A program made the translations under genes and the position numbers. From the NCBI RefSeq assembly GCF_000379525.1, contig NZ_KB902491.1, positions 1-64,000 on the forward strand: 64,000 nt of DNA, written 5' to 3'. This DNA is from Lamprocystis purpurea DSM 4197. GTDB lineage: Bacteria; Pseudomonadota; Gammaproteobacteria; Chromatiales; Chromatiaceae. The notes beneath the pieces are model-generated. The model did not search any database. It worked only from the letters and a program-made list of their open reading frames with translations, and had not been told where the DNA came from. Shown here piece by piece: positions 46,549-56,006 of this stretch. Every line of letters starts with the position of its first letter. The first letter of the stretch is position 1.

Positions 46549-48269
46549 GAGGTCTCGGCACCAGGCGTCGCCGCTTCCAGCCGTTTGAGTACCCAGGTCA
46601 AGGGGTCGAGGAGATGGAGTGGATGCGACTGACTGCTCAGGCGGGGATTCAGATCCTCGTCGAAGAACACTGCCGGGGTGACGGCACCGTGCTCCACCCA
46701 GACTCCGGCGGCGGAAACCGGAAACAGCCGGTAGGTCGCGAAATGGTGTTCCAGGCTCTGCAAAATGTCGTGTTCGACGCGCGCCCGCACAAAGGCGTCA
46801 GGGTCTTCCAGGGCACTGCGGTAGTGCGCGGCGGTCGTGATAAAGGCGTCGGCCTTCGCGAGACAGAAGGCGACGGGGCGGGTGTCGCGCCCCCCCTCGC
46901 GCGTTTCAGCCACCGACATACGGTCGAGTGCGTCCTTGAACGCTTCGCGTTGGAGTGCGACCTCGAGCAAGGGATCGAAGAGCAGGATCAGCCCGTCGGC
47001 CGTGGCAAGCTGTTGGTAAACCGCGTCGGTCTGCAACCGGAAGTCCTCCCCCGCACGGTCCTCGACCTCGATCATTGCCTCGGCGCCGGTGCCGCCGTGG
47101 ACCAGTCGGCACCGAACGGGGCTTGCCTTATCCACCGGGGTCGGTGCCGGAAAGCGGTTCTGCGTCTGCAATCGAGCGCGCAGGGCACGGAAGAAGCCCA
47201 GACTATCGGGTCCGGGATAGACCCGCCATTCACTGTCGGTGGCATGTTCCAACTGCAGGTAGAGTTGGGCCAGGTAAGCGGTCTTGCCGGCCGCGGCGAG
47301 GCCCCAGAGGACCAGGCGGCGGGTTTCCGGTGTGGTCGTGGGGGGCGCTTTGGGCGTGGCGGGGGACGGCCGCGTGGTCGGTCGGGTCTGCAGGCGCCGG
47401 GGGTCGCCGGCAAGGACGGCCGCCGCCATGCGTTCGGCCGCCGAGACCTGGGTCTCGTCCGCCGCGGCCGCCCGGACGGACGCGGTGTCGGTCGGTGCGC
47501 CGCCCAGGATCAGGTCCCAGGGGTGCACGGTCTGGCCCGGACGAAGCCGGCGCGACGGCAGCCAGGCGACCAAGCCCAGGCGGTCCGCCCGCTCCCGCGC
47601 CAGTGGCAGCAGCAACGCGGCGAGGGCAGCGCCGGACAAGGGGCCGGTGAGTCCCGGCAGGGCGATGCCCTTGGCGCCGGCCAGCAGCCGGGTATAGAGC
47701 GCCGCCAGGGCGGGCGGGTCCGTCGCCTCGGCAAGCTCCCGACAACCGGCCAGAATGGTCGTCTGCAGGTCGATCTCGTCGAAGGGGATCTCAGTGGTCT
47801 CGTCGGGTGCCAGCGCAAGATGGAAGCCGTCCGCAAAGTCCCCGTCGTCCCCGGACTTGCCCCACCAGATCGTGTCGTCGAGGCGTTCGGCTTGCGGGAG
47901 CAACACCAATGCCCCGAGGGCCGCCGGCAGGTCTTGGGGGCGGCGCCACTCGATCAGCTGTTTCTCCAGTCCCGGGCGGCCGCCTGCCGGGGCGCGGCTG
48001 GGGTAACAGCGGACGGCGTAGTGGAGGCTGCCCGAACTGCGCCACGCGAGCGTCACCCACGGAACGTCCTCGTCGCCGAACGCCAGGCTGCGCTCGATGC
48101 CCTCCGCACTACCCCCAAACCCGGCGCTGGTCGCGAGCCAGTGCGGCCCGGCGCCGGCGCCTGGTTCCCTGCCCCAGACCGCGCGCTCGCAGCGCAGGGG
48201 GGGCAAGGGATGTCCGACCCACCCGGCCAGTGCCGGCCAGTCCTGCCAGGGGTTGGTTCTAGAGGTCAT
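46545..48269 (-). CDS. P-loop GTPase with an N-terminal partner domain
   Basis: 574 residues from ATG 48269, overlapping the coiled-coil gene by 11 bp. Residues 1-250 are the domain shared with the gene at 45094. A Thr/Pro-rich linker leads to a C-terminal GTPase-like domain: Walker A GLAAAGKT (323-330), IEVEDRAGE as a DxxG-type switch II, and FCLAKAD in the place of NKxD, with the Asn changed to Ala; FPVSAAGVW may be the G5 motif. Small GTPases of TRAFAC type with this layout occur in predicted conflict systems. Specificity for GTP is uncertain because of the NKxD change. No membrane helix. Confidence 0.78.
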   Translation of the reverse strand: MTSRTNPWQDWPALAGWVGHPLPPLRCERAVWGREPGAGAGPHWLATSAGFGGSAEGIERSLAFGDEDVPWVTLAWRSSGSLHYAVRCYPSRAPAGGRPGLEKQLIEWRRPQDLPAALGALVLLPQAERLDDTIWWGKSGDDGDFADGFHLALAPDETTEIPFDEIDLQTTILAGCRELAEATDPPALAALYTRLLAGAKGIALPGLTGPLSGAALAALLLPLARERADRLGLVAWLPSRRLRPGQTVHPWDLILGGAPTDTASVRAAAADETQVSAAERMAAAVLAGDPRRLQTRPTTRPSPATPKAPPTTTPETRRLVLWGLAAAGKTAYLAQLYLQLEHATDSEWRVYPGPDSLGFFRALRARLQTQNRFPAPTPVDKASPVRCRLVHGGTGAEAMIEVEDRAGEDFRLQTDAVYQQLATADGLILLFDPLLEVALQREAFKDALDRMSVAETREGGRDTRPVAFCLAKADAFITTAAHYRSALEDPDAFVRARVEHDILQSLEHHFATYRLFPVSAAGVWVEHGAVTPAVFFDEDLNPRLSSQSHPLHLLDPLTWVLKRLEAATPGAETS

Positions 48270-50562
48270 GCGCTTGGGTCTCCATCCGGGCGGCGATGAG
48301 GTCGTGCAGGTCCAGGCGCAGCGCGTCCGGCGGTGGCTCGTGACGGGGCAGGGCGGCGAGGCGTTGCAACAGCGCCTCGGCCTGAGGGTCCGTGGGCCGG
48401 CGCCGCAGGCCCCGCAGTTGGGTGATGTCGGCGGCATCCTGCACCGCCGCCAGACGGCGGCAGTGATCCTCCAAGGCACCGAGCAGACGCGCCGCCTCGT
48501 CCAGTTGAGCCGACTCGGCCCGAATCGGGCGCACGACCTGGTCGGTTGGGGCAATCAGCGCCTCGATGCGTTGGGCCCACTCCGTGCAGGCTTCCGGGAA
48601 TTCGGGCACTGGCGTACAGAGATTGAGCCGTCGCAGGCGCTCACCCAGTGTCTTGCGCAGGGACCTGACCCGGCTCTGGGTCAGTTCGACCGGTTGCAGC
48701 ACCTGGCGCATGGCCAACCCGAGCCCATGGAGCCGACGGGCCTGGTCCAGCGGGTCGATGTCCGCCGACAGTTGCCACTGCGCCAGGAGGTGGCGTTGCT
48801 CGCTGATCTGCCGTGCCTGCAGCGGACCCAGGCGGTCGGCGTCGATCGCGGCGGCGCGCTGCAGCAGATCCTCACGCTGTTGCTGCAGATGGATCAGCGC
48901 CTGCTCGAGCCCGGTCTCGGCGGTTTCCAGGGAAGCCTGAGCGCGGTCGAGGGCCAGGCTGAGACCGGTGGCTGATCGCAATTGGGGTGGGGCGATCTCG
49001 CTCAGGTCGCCGAGTCCCAGGATGGGAATGGCCCCGAGCAAGCGCTGGATCTCGGCAGCCCGTCCGTGCCGGGCGGCCAGCCTGGCGACACCGGTCGCCA
49101 GCAAGTCCGCCTCCAGCGTGTCCAGGCCCTGGTCCTGGACGTCGGCCTGCGCCAGCATCTGTTCAAGGCGGACCGACCCCGTGGCTGCGAGCTCGGTCAA
49201 GCCCGGGGGCGGCTGTCCAACGCGTTGCGCCAATTTCGTCAGATCGGCACAGCGGGCCGCGACGGCGGTGCGGCGGGCCTCCAGTACTGTCCAATCCTGG
49301 TTGATGTCCTGCTCCAGGGTGTCGAGGCGCGCGCCCAGCTCGCGCAGGGTGCCGATGCCGTTCAGTAGCTCCGCGCCATCGGGGATGGCCTCCATCTGCT
49401 TCAGTTCCAGCGCGAGGTCGCGCAGTCGGCGGTCGGCGGCGTCGAGACGCGGCCGCTCCGCCAACCGCGCCGCACGCTCGCGGCAGGTCTTCGTCATGTC
49501 CGCATAGCTCGTGACAAGCACTTGGCTGTTGTTGCTGACCACGGACCGGAAATCCTCTTGCGCCTGGGTGCAGTTGTCGCGCCAGGCGGCAAAGCCTTCA
49601 GCATCCGCAGGAGTGGTCTGTCGCAGTTCAGTCCAGCGTTGCTCGAGCGGTGCATCCTGTACCCCGACATCCCGCAACAGCGACCGCTGGGCATCGATCT
49701 CGGCCAGCGCGAGGTGTTGCCGCTCGGCGGCGAGTTGCTGGAGCCGGCCTTCCAGAACCGCGGTGCGGACGCGCAGGACCTCGAAGGTATCCTCGTCCTG
49801 GTTGGTCCAATCTTGTCGCTTGCGGGTGAACTCTTGCGCCAGCCCGTCGCACTCCGGGCAGGGCTCGCCGAGCGCCGCGCGCCACTGCAACAGCCCCTGG
49901 ATACGCCCCCCCAGTTCCTGGAGCCCGGGCGGTTGCGGGCGATTGGCGAAGTCTTTCACCGGTTCGAGCAGAGATTGGAGTGCGGCGATCCAGTCCGCGC
50001 CGACTCCCTCGGTAAGCAGGCGCTGACTGAGCACCGGCAGGTCCGCACTCAGTGCGGCCCGACGGGTCTCGGCCTGCAGCCGCTGGAGCCAGTCCTCGGC
50101 TTCACGATAGAGATCCAAAGCCCGCTCCAGGTCGGGCAGGGCGTCCAGGACCGTTTTGAGGCGGCGGCGCTCCGCGGGCAGCGCCTCGGCCGCGACCGTC
50201 GCTTCCCCGGTCCCGGCGAGCTCATCGGCAAGTGCCTGGGCCCGTTCGAGGAACCAGGCGCCAAGGCGGCTATCGCGCACCTGGCCCGCGGTGTCGCGCA
50301 GGCCCCTCAGGCGGATGGACAGGGACTCGGCTTCGTCGGTCAGTACGCTCAGTTCGCTGGCCAGGCGCGCGAGTGCCGCCGCGCGAGTCTCCAGGGCTTG
50401 CAGGTCCCGGCCCCGGATCATCCAGGCCAGACGCTGCGCCTGCGCCTCGACCTCGTGCAGCAGGCCGAGACGACGGTCATGGAAGCCGCGCAGGCGCGGC
50501 GGCAGCGCGCCGAGGTCTTGCAGGCGTTGTTGCAGCCCGCGCAGGCGTTCAGTCGTGCTCAT
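48259..50562 (-). CDS. Long coiled-coil protein
   Basis: 767 residues from ATG 50562, preceded by GGGAGGAATC. Almost entirely alpha-helical heptad-rich sequence with many Leu, Arg, Glu and Gln (RLRGLQQRLQDLG, EAQAQRLAWMIRGRDLQALETRAAAL, LALDRAQASLETAETGLEQALIHLQQQ and so on). One CPEC pair near residue 235 (EPCPECDG) is the only metal-type motif. No enzyme domain or membrane segment. It may be a scaffold that links the GTPase with the membrane proteins encoded on either side. Confidence 0.8.
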   Translation of the reverse strand: MSTTERLRGLQQRLQDLGALPPRLRGFHDRRLGLLHEVEAQAQRLAWMIRGRDLQALETRAAALARLASELSVLTDEAESLSIRLRGLRDTAGQVRDSRLGAWFLERAQALADELAGTGEATVAAEALPAERRRLKTVLDALPDLERALDLYREAEDWLQRLQAETRRAALSADLPVLSQRLLTEGVGADWIAALQSLLEPVKDFANRPQPPGLQELGGRIQGLLQWRAALGEPCPECDGLAQEFTRKRQDWTNQDEDTFEVLRVRTAVLEGRLQQLAAERQHLALAEIDAQRSLLRDVGVQDAPLEQRWTELRQTTPADAEGFAAWRDNCTQAQEDFRSVVSNNSQVLVTSYADMTKTCRERAARLAERPRLDAADRRLRDLALELKQMEAIPDGAELLNGIGTLRELGARLDTLEQDINQDWTVLEARRTAVAARCADLTKLAQRVGQPPPGLTELAATGSVRLEQMLAQADVQDQGLDTLEADLLATGVARLAARHGRAAEIQRLLGAIPILGLGDLSEIAPPQLRSATGLSLALDRAQASLETAETGLEQALIHLQQQREDLLQRAAAIDADRLGPLQARQISEQRHLLAQWQLSADIDPLDQARRLHGLGLAMRQVLQPVELTQSRVRSLRKTLGERLRRLNLCTPVPEFPEACTEWAQRIEALIAPTDQVVRPIRAESAQLDEAARLLGALEDHCRRLAAVQDAADITQLRGLRRRPTDPQAEALLQRLAALPRHEPPPDALRLDLHDLIAARMETQAHDL

Positions 50563-50590
50563 GATTCCTCCCAGGGTATCCCCATGCGGC

Positions 50591-53509
50591 TCAATCCAGA
50601 ATGGCGGCGAGTATCCCGAGGGCCTCGCCGCGATAGGGCGGCTGGGCGGACAGCCCGCCATGGGCGCGCCCCAGCGGGGAGCGCAGGCAGGCGGGGCAGC
50701 CTTCGGCGCTGGCGCAGGGGCACGCGCTGAGCCAGGCGCGCGTGTCCGCGAGCAGTTGTTCCACGAGCCCCTGGTCCGCCTCGATGGCCTGCGCGAGTCC
50801 GATGCCCCCGGGGTAGAGGTCGACGAAGAGCAACCCCCAGGCCGGCCGGCCGGCCAACAGTCGTCCCTCGCAGGCGACGATGGCGATATCGTCCTCGGCG
50901 ATGCCCACATGCACGGGAAGACTGTGGCGCAGGGCTTGAGCCAGTGAGTTGAGTCCGCTCGGGAAGTCGCGCAGGCGTTCCGCCTCGATTTCCAGGAAAA
51001 GACCCTGGGTGTGCATGGACAGGCTGGAAATGGGGTTATAGGTCCCACCTTGACCCGCGGTCCAGGTACCGCTCACGGGGTCGCGGGCGTACTCGAGATA
51101 ACCGGAGATGTCCTCCTGATAGTCCAGTGTGACCAGCGAGCGTGCCAGGGGCAGGTGGCCGAAGGCGATGCGCTGGCGGCCCGGGACGGCAGCAATTCGG
51201 CCGAGGCGCGGGGCGAAAACCCGCCAAGTCGACACGGCGGCCTGTTCCCGCCGGCACAGGATGCCCGTACCCAGGCCTGCCCCGTCGCCGCCTTGGGCGT
51301 CGAGTACGGCGGCGACCGAGCCCCAGGGCTGGACGCGGTAGCGCCGGCCGGCGTGGACGAAGACCCGCTGCGGATAGGCGCGAATGGTGATGCGCTCCGG
51401 GTCCAGGCTCAGGAGTCGGGGCTCGCCCTCCCCGGCCGCGGGATCGATGACCGCGACCAGGTCTGTCCCCACGGTATCCAGGGGACGGGGGAAGTCGCGC
51501 GTGATGCGGCCGCTGAACTCGAGCTCCGCCACCAGGCGGCCGTCCTTGAGGTGGCGCACATCGCGGCGGTCGATCAGGCCCTTGGAGGCGAGTTGGCGCA
51601 ATACGCGCTGGATCTCCGAACCCTCGTGATGGAAGCTGGCCATGAGACCGCTGGTGACCTCAGGCAGCTCGTTCAGAGCCAGGAGCAGATGGCGTTGAAC
51701 GACGCCCGGCTGGGGGCCGGTGGCCACCAGGGTCCGGCTGCGCCGGAACAGCGCGGCGGGGTCTTCCATCAGACGCCGCAGGGCGTAGCCCACATAAGGG
51801 TTGCCGAAGGCGAGACAGAGGCCGGCGTGGCGCGACCGCAGTCCGGGGACGGCGCGCCCCCCGGCGGCCAGGATCAGGGCCAGTGACAGGACCTCCGCCG
51901 CCCCGACTTCGCGGATTTCGGCCCCGGCCGTGGCATTGTCCGCCTCCAGGCACGCCCGCAGGGGGCGTCCGGCCACGGTCTGTTGGAGGAAGGCCCCGGC
52001 CTCATCATGGTCCAGATGCTCAGGGATCACGGCGTAGGTCGGCCAACCGGCGGTCACCGAGGCGCGCGCGGCCCCTAACACGGCCTCGGTCACGGGGGGC
52101 CGGGTTTCGGCCCCGGCCGAGGCGGCGGCGGTCGGCTCGAGCAGGTGCAGCGACAGCGGTAGGGCGAGGCGCGGTGGGATCACGACCTGGGTCTCGGGCG
52201 GGAAACGCTGCGGGAGGGATTCGCCTAAGAACGGGATGAACCGGGCGTCGGGCGTGTGGGCCGCACGTACGAATGCCAGGTGACGCAGGTCGCGGCGCCC
52301 GTGGCGCGAGGTAAGCCGATGCAGGCGCTGCGAGATCGCCCAGAAGTTGGCCGCCGGCACCCCCGAATAGCTGTGCAGGTCCCAGAAGACGATCAGGCCC
52401 ACCCGGTGGAGCAGGGCGCGGTCCTGCTCCAGCTTCGGGATAAGTCGGCTCGACAGAGCCTCGGCATCCGTCACCCAGACGAAGGCGCGTGGATGCGGGG
52501 CCGCGCCCGGGCAGGGTGCGTCCACCGCGGCGGCGTCGGCCAGCCAGCCGGTGAGGGTAGTCGCAAAGGCGGTCGCCGCCGCGGGGACCAAGACCAGGGT
52601 GGTGGCCTGAGCGCGGCGGCGCACGATCTGTGCCGCCAGGGCCAAGGATTCGATCTGTCCGCAATCCTCAGGGGCCAGGATGAGCCGGTTGCAGGCCCCC
52701 GCGGTGCCGTCGGCTGTATTCAGGAACTCCTCGATGGCCGCAAACAGTTCCGGGGTCGGCTGGTGGCGGGACAGTTCCGGCCAGTGCCCGGCGAGCCCGC
52801 CCGGCGGCGGGGCGGTCTGGATCTGCGCGGTCGCCGGGTAGGACGCCAGGGTCGTGACCGTGAAACCTTGCCGGCGCATCGCGTCCGGCCAGTCGGGCAG
52901 TGGCGGCGGCGGGGCGGGTTGGGGCTTGGGAGTGCGCACCCGGGCGGGCGGGTCCTTGCTGAGCGCGACCCCGACCAGGGTCGCCAAGGTCAGGGCCAGT
53001 GCCGACCACAGTGCCGCCGGGTAAGGGGCGGATGCGGGTCCCAAGGATGCGGCCCCCGCCAACAGGGGCACCAGCAGGGCGAGGACCGGGATGACCAGGA
53101 CCCAGGTCCGGGTGTCGCGTCGGCCGATGGCCCCGGCCAACCAGCGCGCGCGCTGGGGCTCGGTGCCACGGGGGAAGTGTGCGACGGTGAGCGCCAGGAG
53201 CCAGGGCACCAGCGGCAGGCACAGCGCTATCCAGTAGGCCCCTTCCGGTCCGAAAGCCAGTCCTCCGGAGGCGTCGGGCATGGCGTGCCGACCCGTGCGC
53301 CACAGGTCATCGCGGAGCCACTTGAGCCACCAGGCATGGAGCAGCCCCAAGGTGAAAAGCGGGATCGTCCAGGCGGTGACCCGGGTCCAGTACAGCCCGC
53401 GATCGAGTCGCGCCAGGGCGGCCAGGCGGTCGGCGATGACGGCGATGGTGGCCGCGGCGGCAAGCAGCAGCAGCGCCGGGAGCCAGGTGGGCAGCGTGAA
53501 GCCGGACAT
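50591..53509 (-). CDS. Membrane-anchored degenerate helicase-like protein with DUF1998/MrfA zinc module
   Basis: 972 residues from ATG 53509 (TTG 53515 overlaps the upstream stop). The first 190 residues hold about five membrane helices (WLPALLLLAAAATIAVIA, WIALCLPLVPWLLALTV, WVLVIPVLALLVPLLAGAA, ALWSALALTLATLVGVAL). A Pro-rich linker follows, then two helicase-like lobes in which the Walker A position reads LAPEDCGQIES and the Walker B position VGLIVFWDLHS instead of DEAH, so ATPase activity is unlikely. The C-terminus has WGLLFVDLYPGGIGLAQAI and a CPCASAEGCPACL cysteine cluster, the zinc module of MrfA/DUF1998 helicases. It overlaps neither neighbour but sits 28 bp from the coiled-coil gene. 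Confidence 0.75.
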   Translation of the reverse strand: MSGFTLPTWLPALLLLAAAATIAVIADRLAALARLDRGLYWTRVTAWTIPLFTLGLLHAWWLKWLRDDLWRTGRHAMPDASGGLAFGPEGAYWIALCLPLVPWLLALTVAHFPRGTEPQRARWLAGAIGRRDTRTWVLVIPVLALLVPLLAGAASLGPASAPYPAALWSALALTLATLVGVALSKDPPARVRTPKPQPAPPPPLPDWPDAMRRQGFTVTTLASYPATAQIQTAPPPGGLAGHWPELSRHQPTPELFAAIEEFLNTADGTAGACNRLILAPEDCGQIESLALAAQIVRRRAQATTLVLVPAAATAFATTLTGWLADAAAVDAPCPGAAPHPRAFVWVTDAEALSSRLIPKLEQDRALLHRVGLIVFWDLHSYSGVPAANFWAISQRLHRLTSRHGRRDLRHLAFVRAAHTPDARFIPFLGESLPQRFPPETQVVIPPRLALPLSLHLLEPTAAASAGAETRPPVTEAVLGAARASVTAGWPTYAVIPEHLDHDEAGAFLQQTVAGRPLRACLEADNATAGAEIREVGAAEVLSLALILAAGGRAVPGLRSRHAGLCLAFGNPYVGYALRRLMEDPAALFRRSRTLVATGPQPGVVQRHLLLALNELPEVTSGLMASFHHEGSEIQRVLRQLASKGLIDRRDVRHLKDGRLVAELEFSGRITRDFPRPLDTVGTDLVAVIDPAAGEGEPRLLSLDPERITIRAYPQRVFVHAGRRYRVQPWGSVAAVLDAQGGDGAGLGTGILCRREQAAVSTWRVFAPRLGRIAAVPGRQRIAFGHLPLARSLVTLDYQEDISGYLEYARDPVSGTWTAGQGGTYNPISSLSMHTQGLFLEIEAERLRDFPSGLNSLAQALRHSLPVHVGIAEDDIAIVACEGRLLAGRPAWGLLFVDLYPGGIGLAQAIEADQGLVEQLLADTRAWLSACPCASAEGCPACLRSPLGRAHGGLSAQPPYRGEALGILAAILD

Positions 53510-53511
53510 GG

Positions 53512-56001
53512 TCAATCGCCCAGGCCGGTCGTCGGGACCCCGGTGACGACCTCGAAGAGATAGACTCGGGTATCGTCCTTGCCTTCATAGATGTTACTCA
53601 CCCCGTCGACCTTGGTACCCTGTTTCCAGGACGACGGCATGACGCAGCAACGGCGGCTCACCGGGGTATCCGCGGCGGGGGCGAAGGCGAATGCCAACGA
53701 AAAATCGGGACGCTTGAGCAGGTCCGTGATGGCCGTCTGCCGCAGTTGCTGTTCGGTGCTGTCGGACGCTGCAAGGGCGGCCTTGAAGGGGCGGACATAG
53801 CCTTGGCTGAGCAGCGCAACGAACTTCAACGGGTCCAGGAAGGCGTCGCAATAATGCCCCGCCCAACCGCGACAGGGCCCAGGGTCTTGATGCAGCTCCT
53901 TGGCCGCGTCGCGGGCGGCACGTTCGTCCCATCCTTGAAAGGGCTCCGGGAGATCCGCCTGGTAGGCGCGCCAGCGCTCCTCGGTCAGTGGATTCGTCTG
54001 CAACATCCGCTCGAGGTCACCCGGTGCCTCGACCCACTGGCGGACGCTGAGTTGCGGTCGACGCGGTTTGCCTTGGACACCCAGGGGGTCCGGGTGTTGC
54101 CCGTGCAGGCGCAGGAACCCGCCGAGCTGCTCGCGCAGCCAACCCAGTTCTCGACGCCGTTGCGCCAGGCGCTCGCCAAGTTGACCGAGGAACTGGAGTG
54201 CCTCGCCCGCCAGGGTGGCGGTGAGGTCGGCGCGGGCCTGCTCCAGGTAGATGGTCAGGGGATCGTCCTGGGCGCGGATCACGGCGGCGAAGCGCCCAGC
54301 CGCGGGGTCCAGATAGAGGTCACGGGCACGGGCGATGCGCCGGTGTACGCCGCGACCGAGCAGCAAGTTCAGAAGCGTCGCCGCGAGTGCGCCTAAGACC
54401 AGCGCCAAGGGGGCCGGCTCGGCGAGCCATTGGGAGGCTTGATGAAGCCAATGGCGTGTTTGGGCCAAGGGGTCGGGTTCCGGCAGGCTCAGCAGGAAGG
54501 CCTGGGCAAAGGGCGCGAGACCCAGGCCCAGAAGCGCGCCGAACAGCAGCCAGAAGGGCGTCAGGGCGCGGCCCTGGCGACCGATCCATTCCCGCGATTG
54601 GCTGAGAAAACGCCGGTGCAGGTCGTCAAGCCCAACGGGACCGTCGCTGCCGCGGGGACGATGGGCCGCGACTTGGGCCTTTATCAAATCCGTGACGGCG
54701 GCCTTAATCTCCTCCTGGACGCTGGCCAGCGGGACCGGCTCGCGCTCGTCATGCAAGTCATCGATGATCGCCTGGCGCACCTTGTCCCCTTGCTGGAGGT
54801 GGCGCTTGCGCAGGTCGAGGACCACCTGATCAATGGTCCGGGCCAGGTCCAATTCCAACTCCCGACACCCCTGCCGGAAACGCAGGCCGGCGCGCTCGGC
54901 CCAGTCCGGGGTCTCCTGGTTGGACAGCGTCAGGATCGCGTTCACCAGACGGTCGACGCCGATCCGCCAGCACTTGACCAAGGGGTCTTCGACCCCGGGG
55001 GTTGGGGTGCTGACCTGACGCAACGGGGCCAGTGCCGCGCGCACGCGCGTCGCCCGCGGCCGGGGGGACTTGTCCCCGGCGAGATAGGGCAGCCACTCCT
55101 GACCGAAGCGGGCGGCGGCGATCTGCCCGAGGAGTGCCGGGCTGCGCTCCAAGAGGCGGATGCCAAAGGCAGCGAGGGGCGGTTGGCCGTGGCTCGGCTG
55201 GCGGTAGAGCCAATCGAAGTCCGCCCGCTTCCCTTCGAAGAGCAGGAACTCCAGAAACAGCGTCGCCTCGTCCAGGCGGGCGTCGCGGTCGCGCTGCGCG
55301 CCCGCGGTCTTGCTGTCCATGAGATAAATGCGCCCCGGTCCCGGCCGGTCGCGGCCAGCGCTCTCCCAGGTCCGCGCCGAGTTGATCAGCGCGCGGCGTA
55401 GGCGTCGGGCGTCCTCGTTCCTGGCCCAGAAGTCGTCGAAGTCGAGTACCGCGATACAGTTGACGACCTGTGCCTCGCTGCCGACCCGGCGCAGGGTCGG
55501 GTCATCCCAGAGTGGACGCAATGCGGCGCGCAACAGGTTATCGATCTGCCCCAGGGCCGCCGCGGTCCCCGGGCGCGCCAGCACGATGAGATCGAGTCCG
55601 TGCACGGCACCCTCCTGACCGGGCCGTTCCCGGCGCGCCTGGGGTGAGAGCAGCGCCCGCTTGGCTTCGTCCACGGCCGCCCCGAGGGCCTGCTCTGGGG
55701 TGGCCGACTCGCCTTCGGGAGCGACCTTGAGGATCTGCCGATAAAGGTCGCGGAAAAACTCCGTGTCGGTGCCGACGGCGGCCGGGTCGGGGAGGTGCTG
55801 ATCGGGGACGCCCGCCAACCCTGGGCGATCCGGTAGCCACAGCAGGGCGAGGTCGCGCAACTGGCGTTCACCGGCCCCGGGACCACCCTGGGGGCGGCGC
55901 GTCCAGGACAGCACGCCGCGCGGGGCGGCGCTCGTGAGCAGGCGTTGCAGGACGTCGCGCCCGAAGTCGCTGTGCCCCACCAGGATCGTCGCCCTGGACA
56001 T
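53512..56001 (-). CDS. Two-TM protein with a tubulin-like, probably degenerate N-terminus
   Basis: 829 residues. The start ATILVGHSDFGRDVLQRLLTSAA parallels the nucleotide-binding start of the tubulin-like protein encoded upstream (FVGLGGVGSQIVDRIAARAAG), but the glycine loop is lost and no GGTGSG motif is found. Two membrane helices lie near residues 480-505 (FWLLFGALLGLGLAPFAQAF) and 525-550 (LALVLGALAATLLNLLL), flanked by helical, probably cytoplasmic regions. The C-terminal 150 residues include RCCVMPSSWKQG. Starts 5 bp after the tubulin-like gene. Confidence 0.65.
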   Translation of the reverse strand: MSRATILVGHSDFGRDVLQRLLTSAAPRGVLSWTRRPQGGPGAGERQLRDLALLWLPDRPGLAGVPDQHLPDPAAVGTDTEFFRDLYRQILKVAPEGESATPEQALGAAVDEAKRALLSPQARRERPGQEGAVHGLDLIVLARPGTAAALGQIDNLLRAALRPLWDDPTLRRVGSEAQVVNCIAVLDFDDFWARNEDARRLRRALINSARTWESAGRDRPGPGRIYLMDSKTAGAQRDRDARLDEATLFLEFLLFEGKRADFDWLYRQPSHGQPPLAAFGIRLLERSPALLGQIAAARFGQEWLPYLAGDKSPRPRATRVRAALAPLRQVSTPTPGVEDPLVKCWRIGVDRLVNAILTLSNQETPDWAERAGLRFRQGCRELELDLARTIDQVVLDLRKRHLQQGDKVRQAIIDDLHDEREPVPLASVQEEIKAAVTDLIKAQVAAHRPRGSDGPVGLDDLHRRFLSQSREWIGRQGRALTPFWLLFGALLGLGLAPFAQAFLLSLPEPDPLAQTRHWLHQASQWLAEPAPLALVLGALAATLLNLLLGRGVHRRIARARDLYLDPAAGRFAAVIRAQDDPLTIYLEQARADLTATLAGEALQFLGQLGERLAQRRRELGWLREQLGGFLRLHGQHPDPLGVQGKPRRPQLSVRQWVEAPGDLERMLQTNPLTEERWRAYQADLPEPFQGWDERAARDAAKELHQDPGPCRGWAGHYCDAFLDPLKFVALLSQGYVRPFKAALAASDSTEQQLRQTAITDLLKRPDFSLAFAFAPAADTPVSRRCCVMPSSWKQGTKVDGVSNIYEGKDDTRVYLFEVVTGVPTTGLGD

Positions 56002-56006
56002 GCCGG

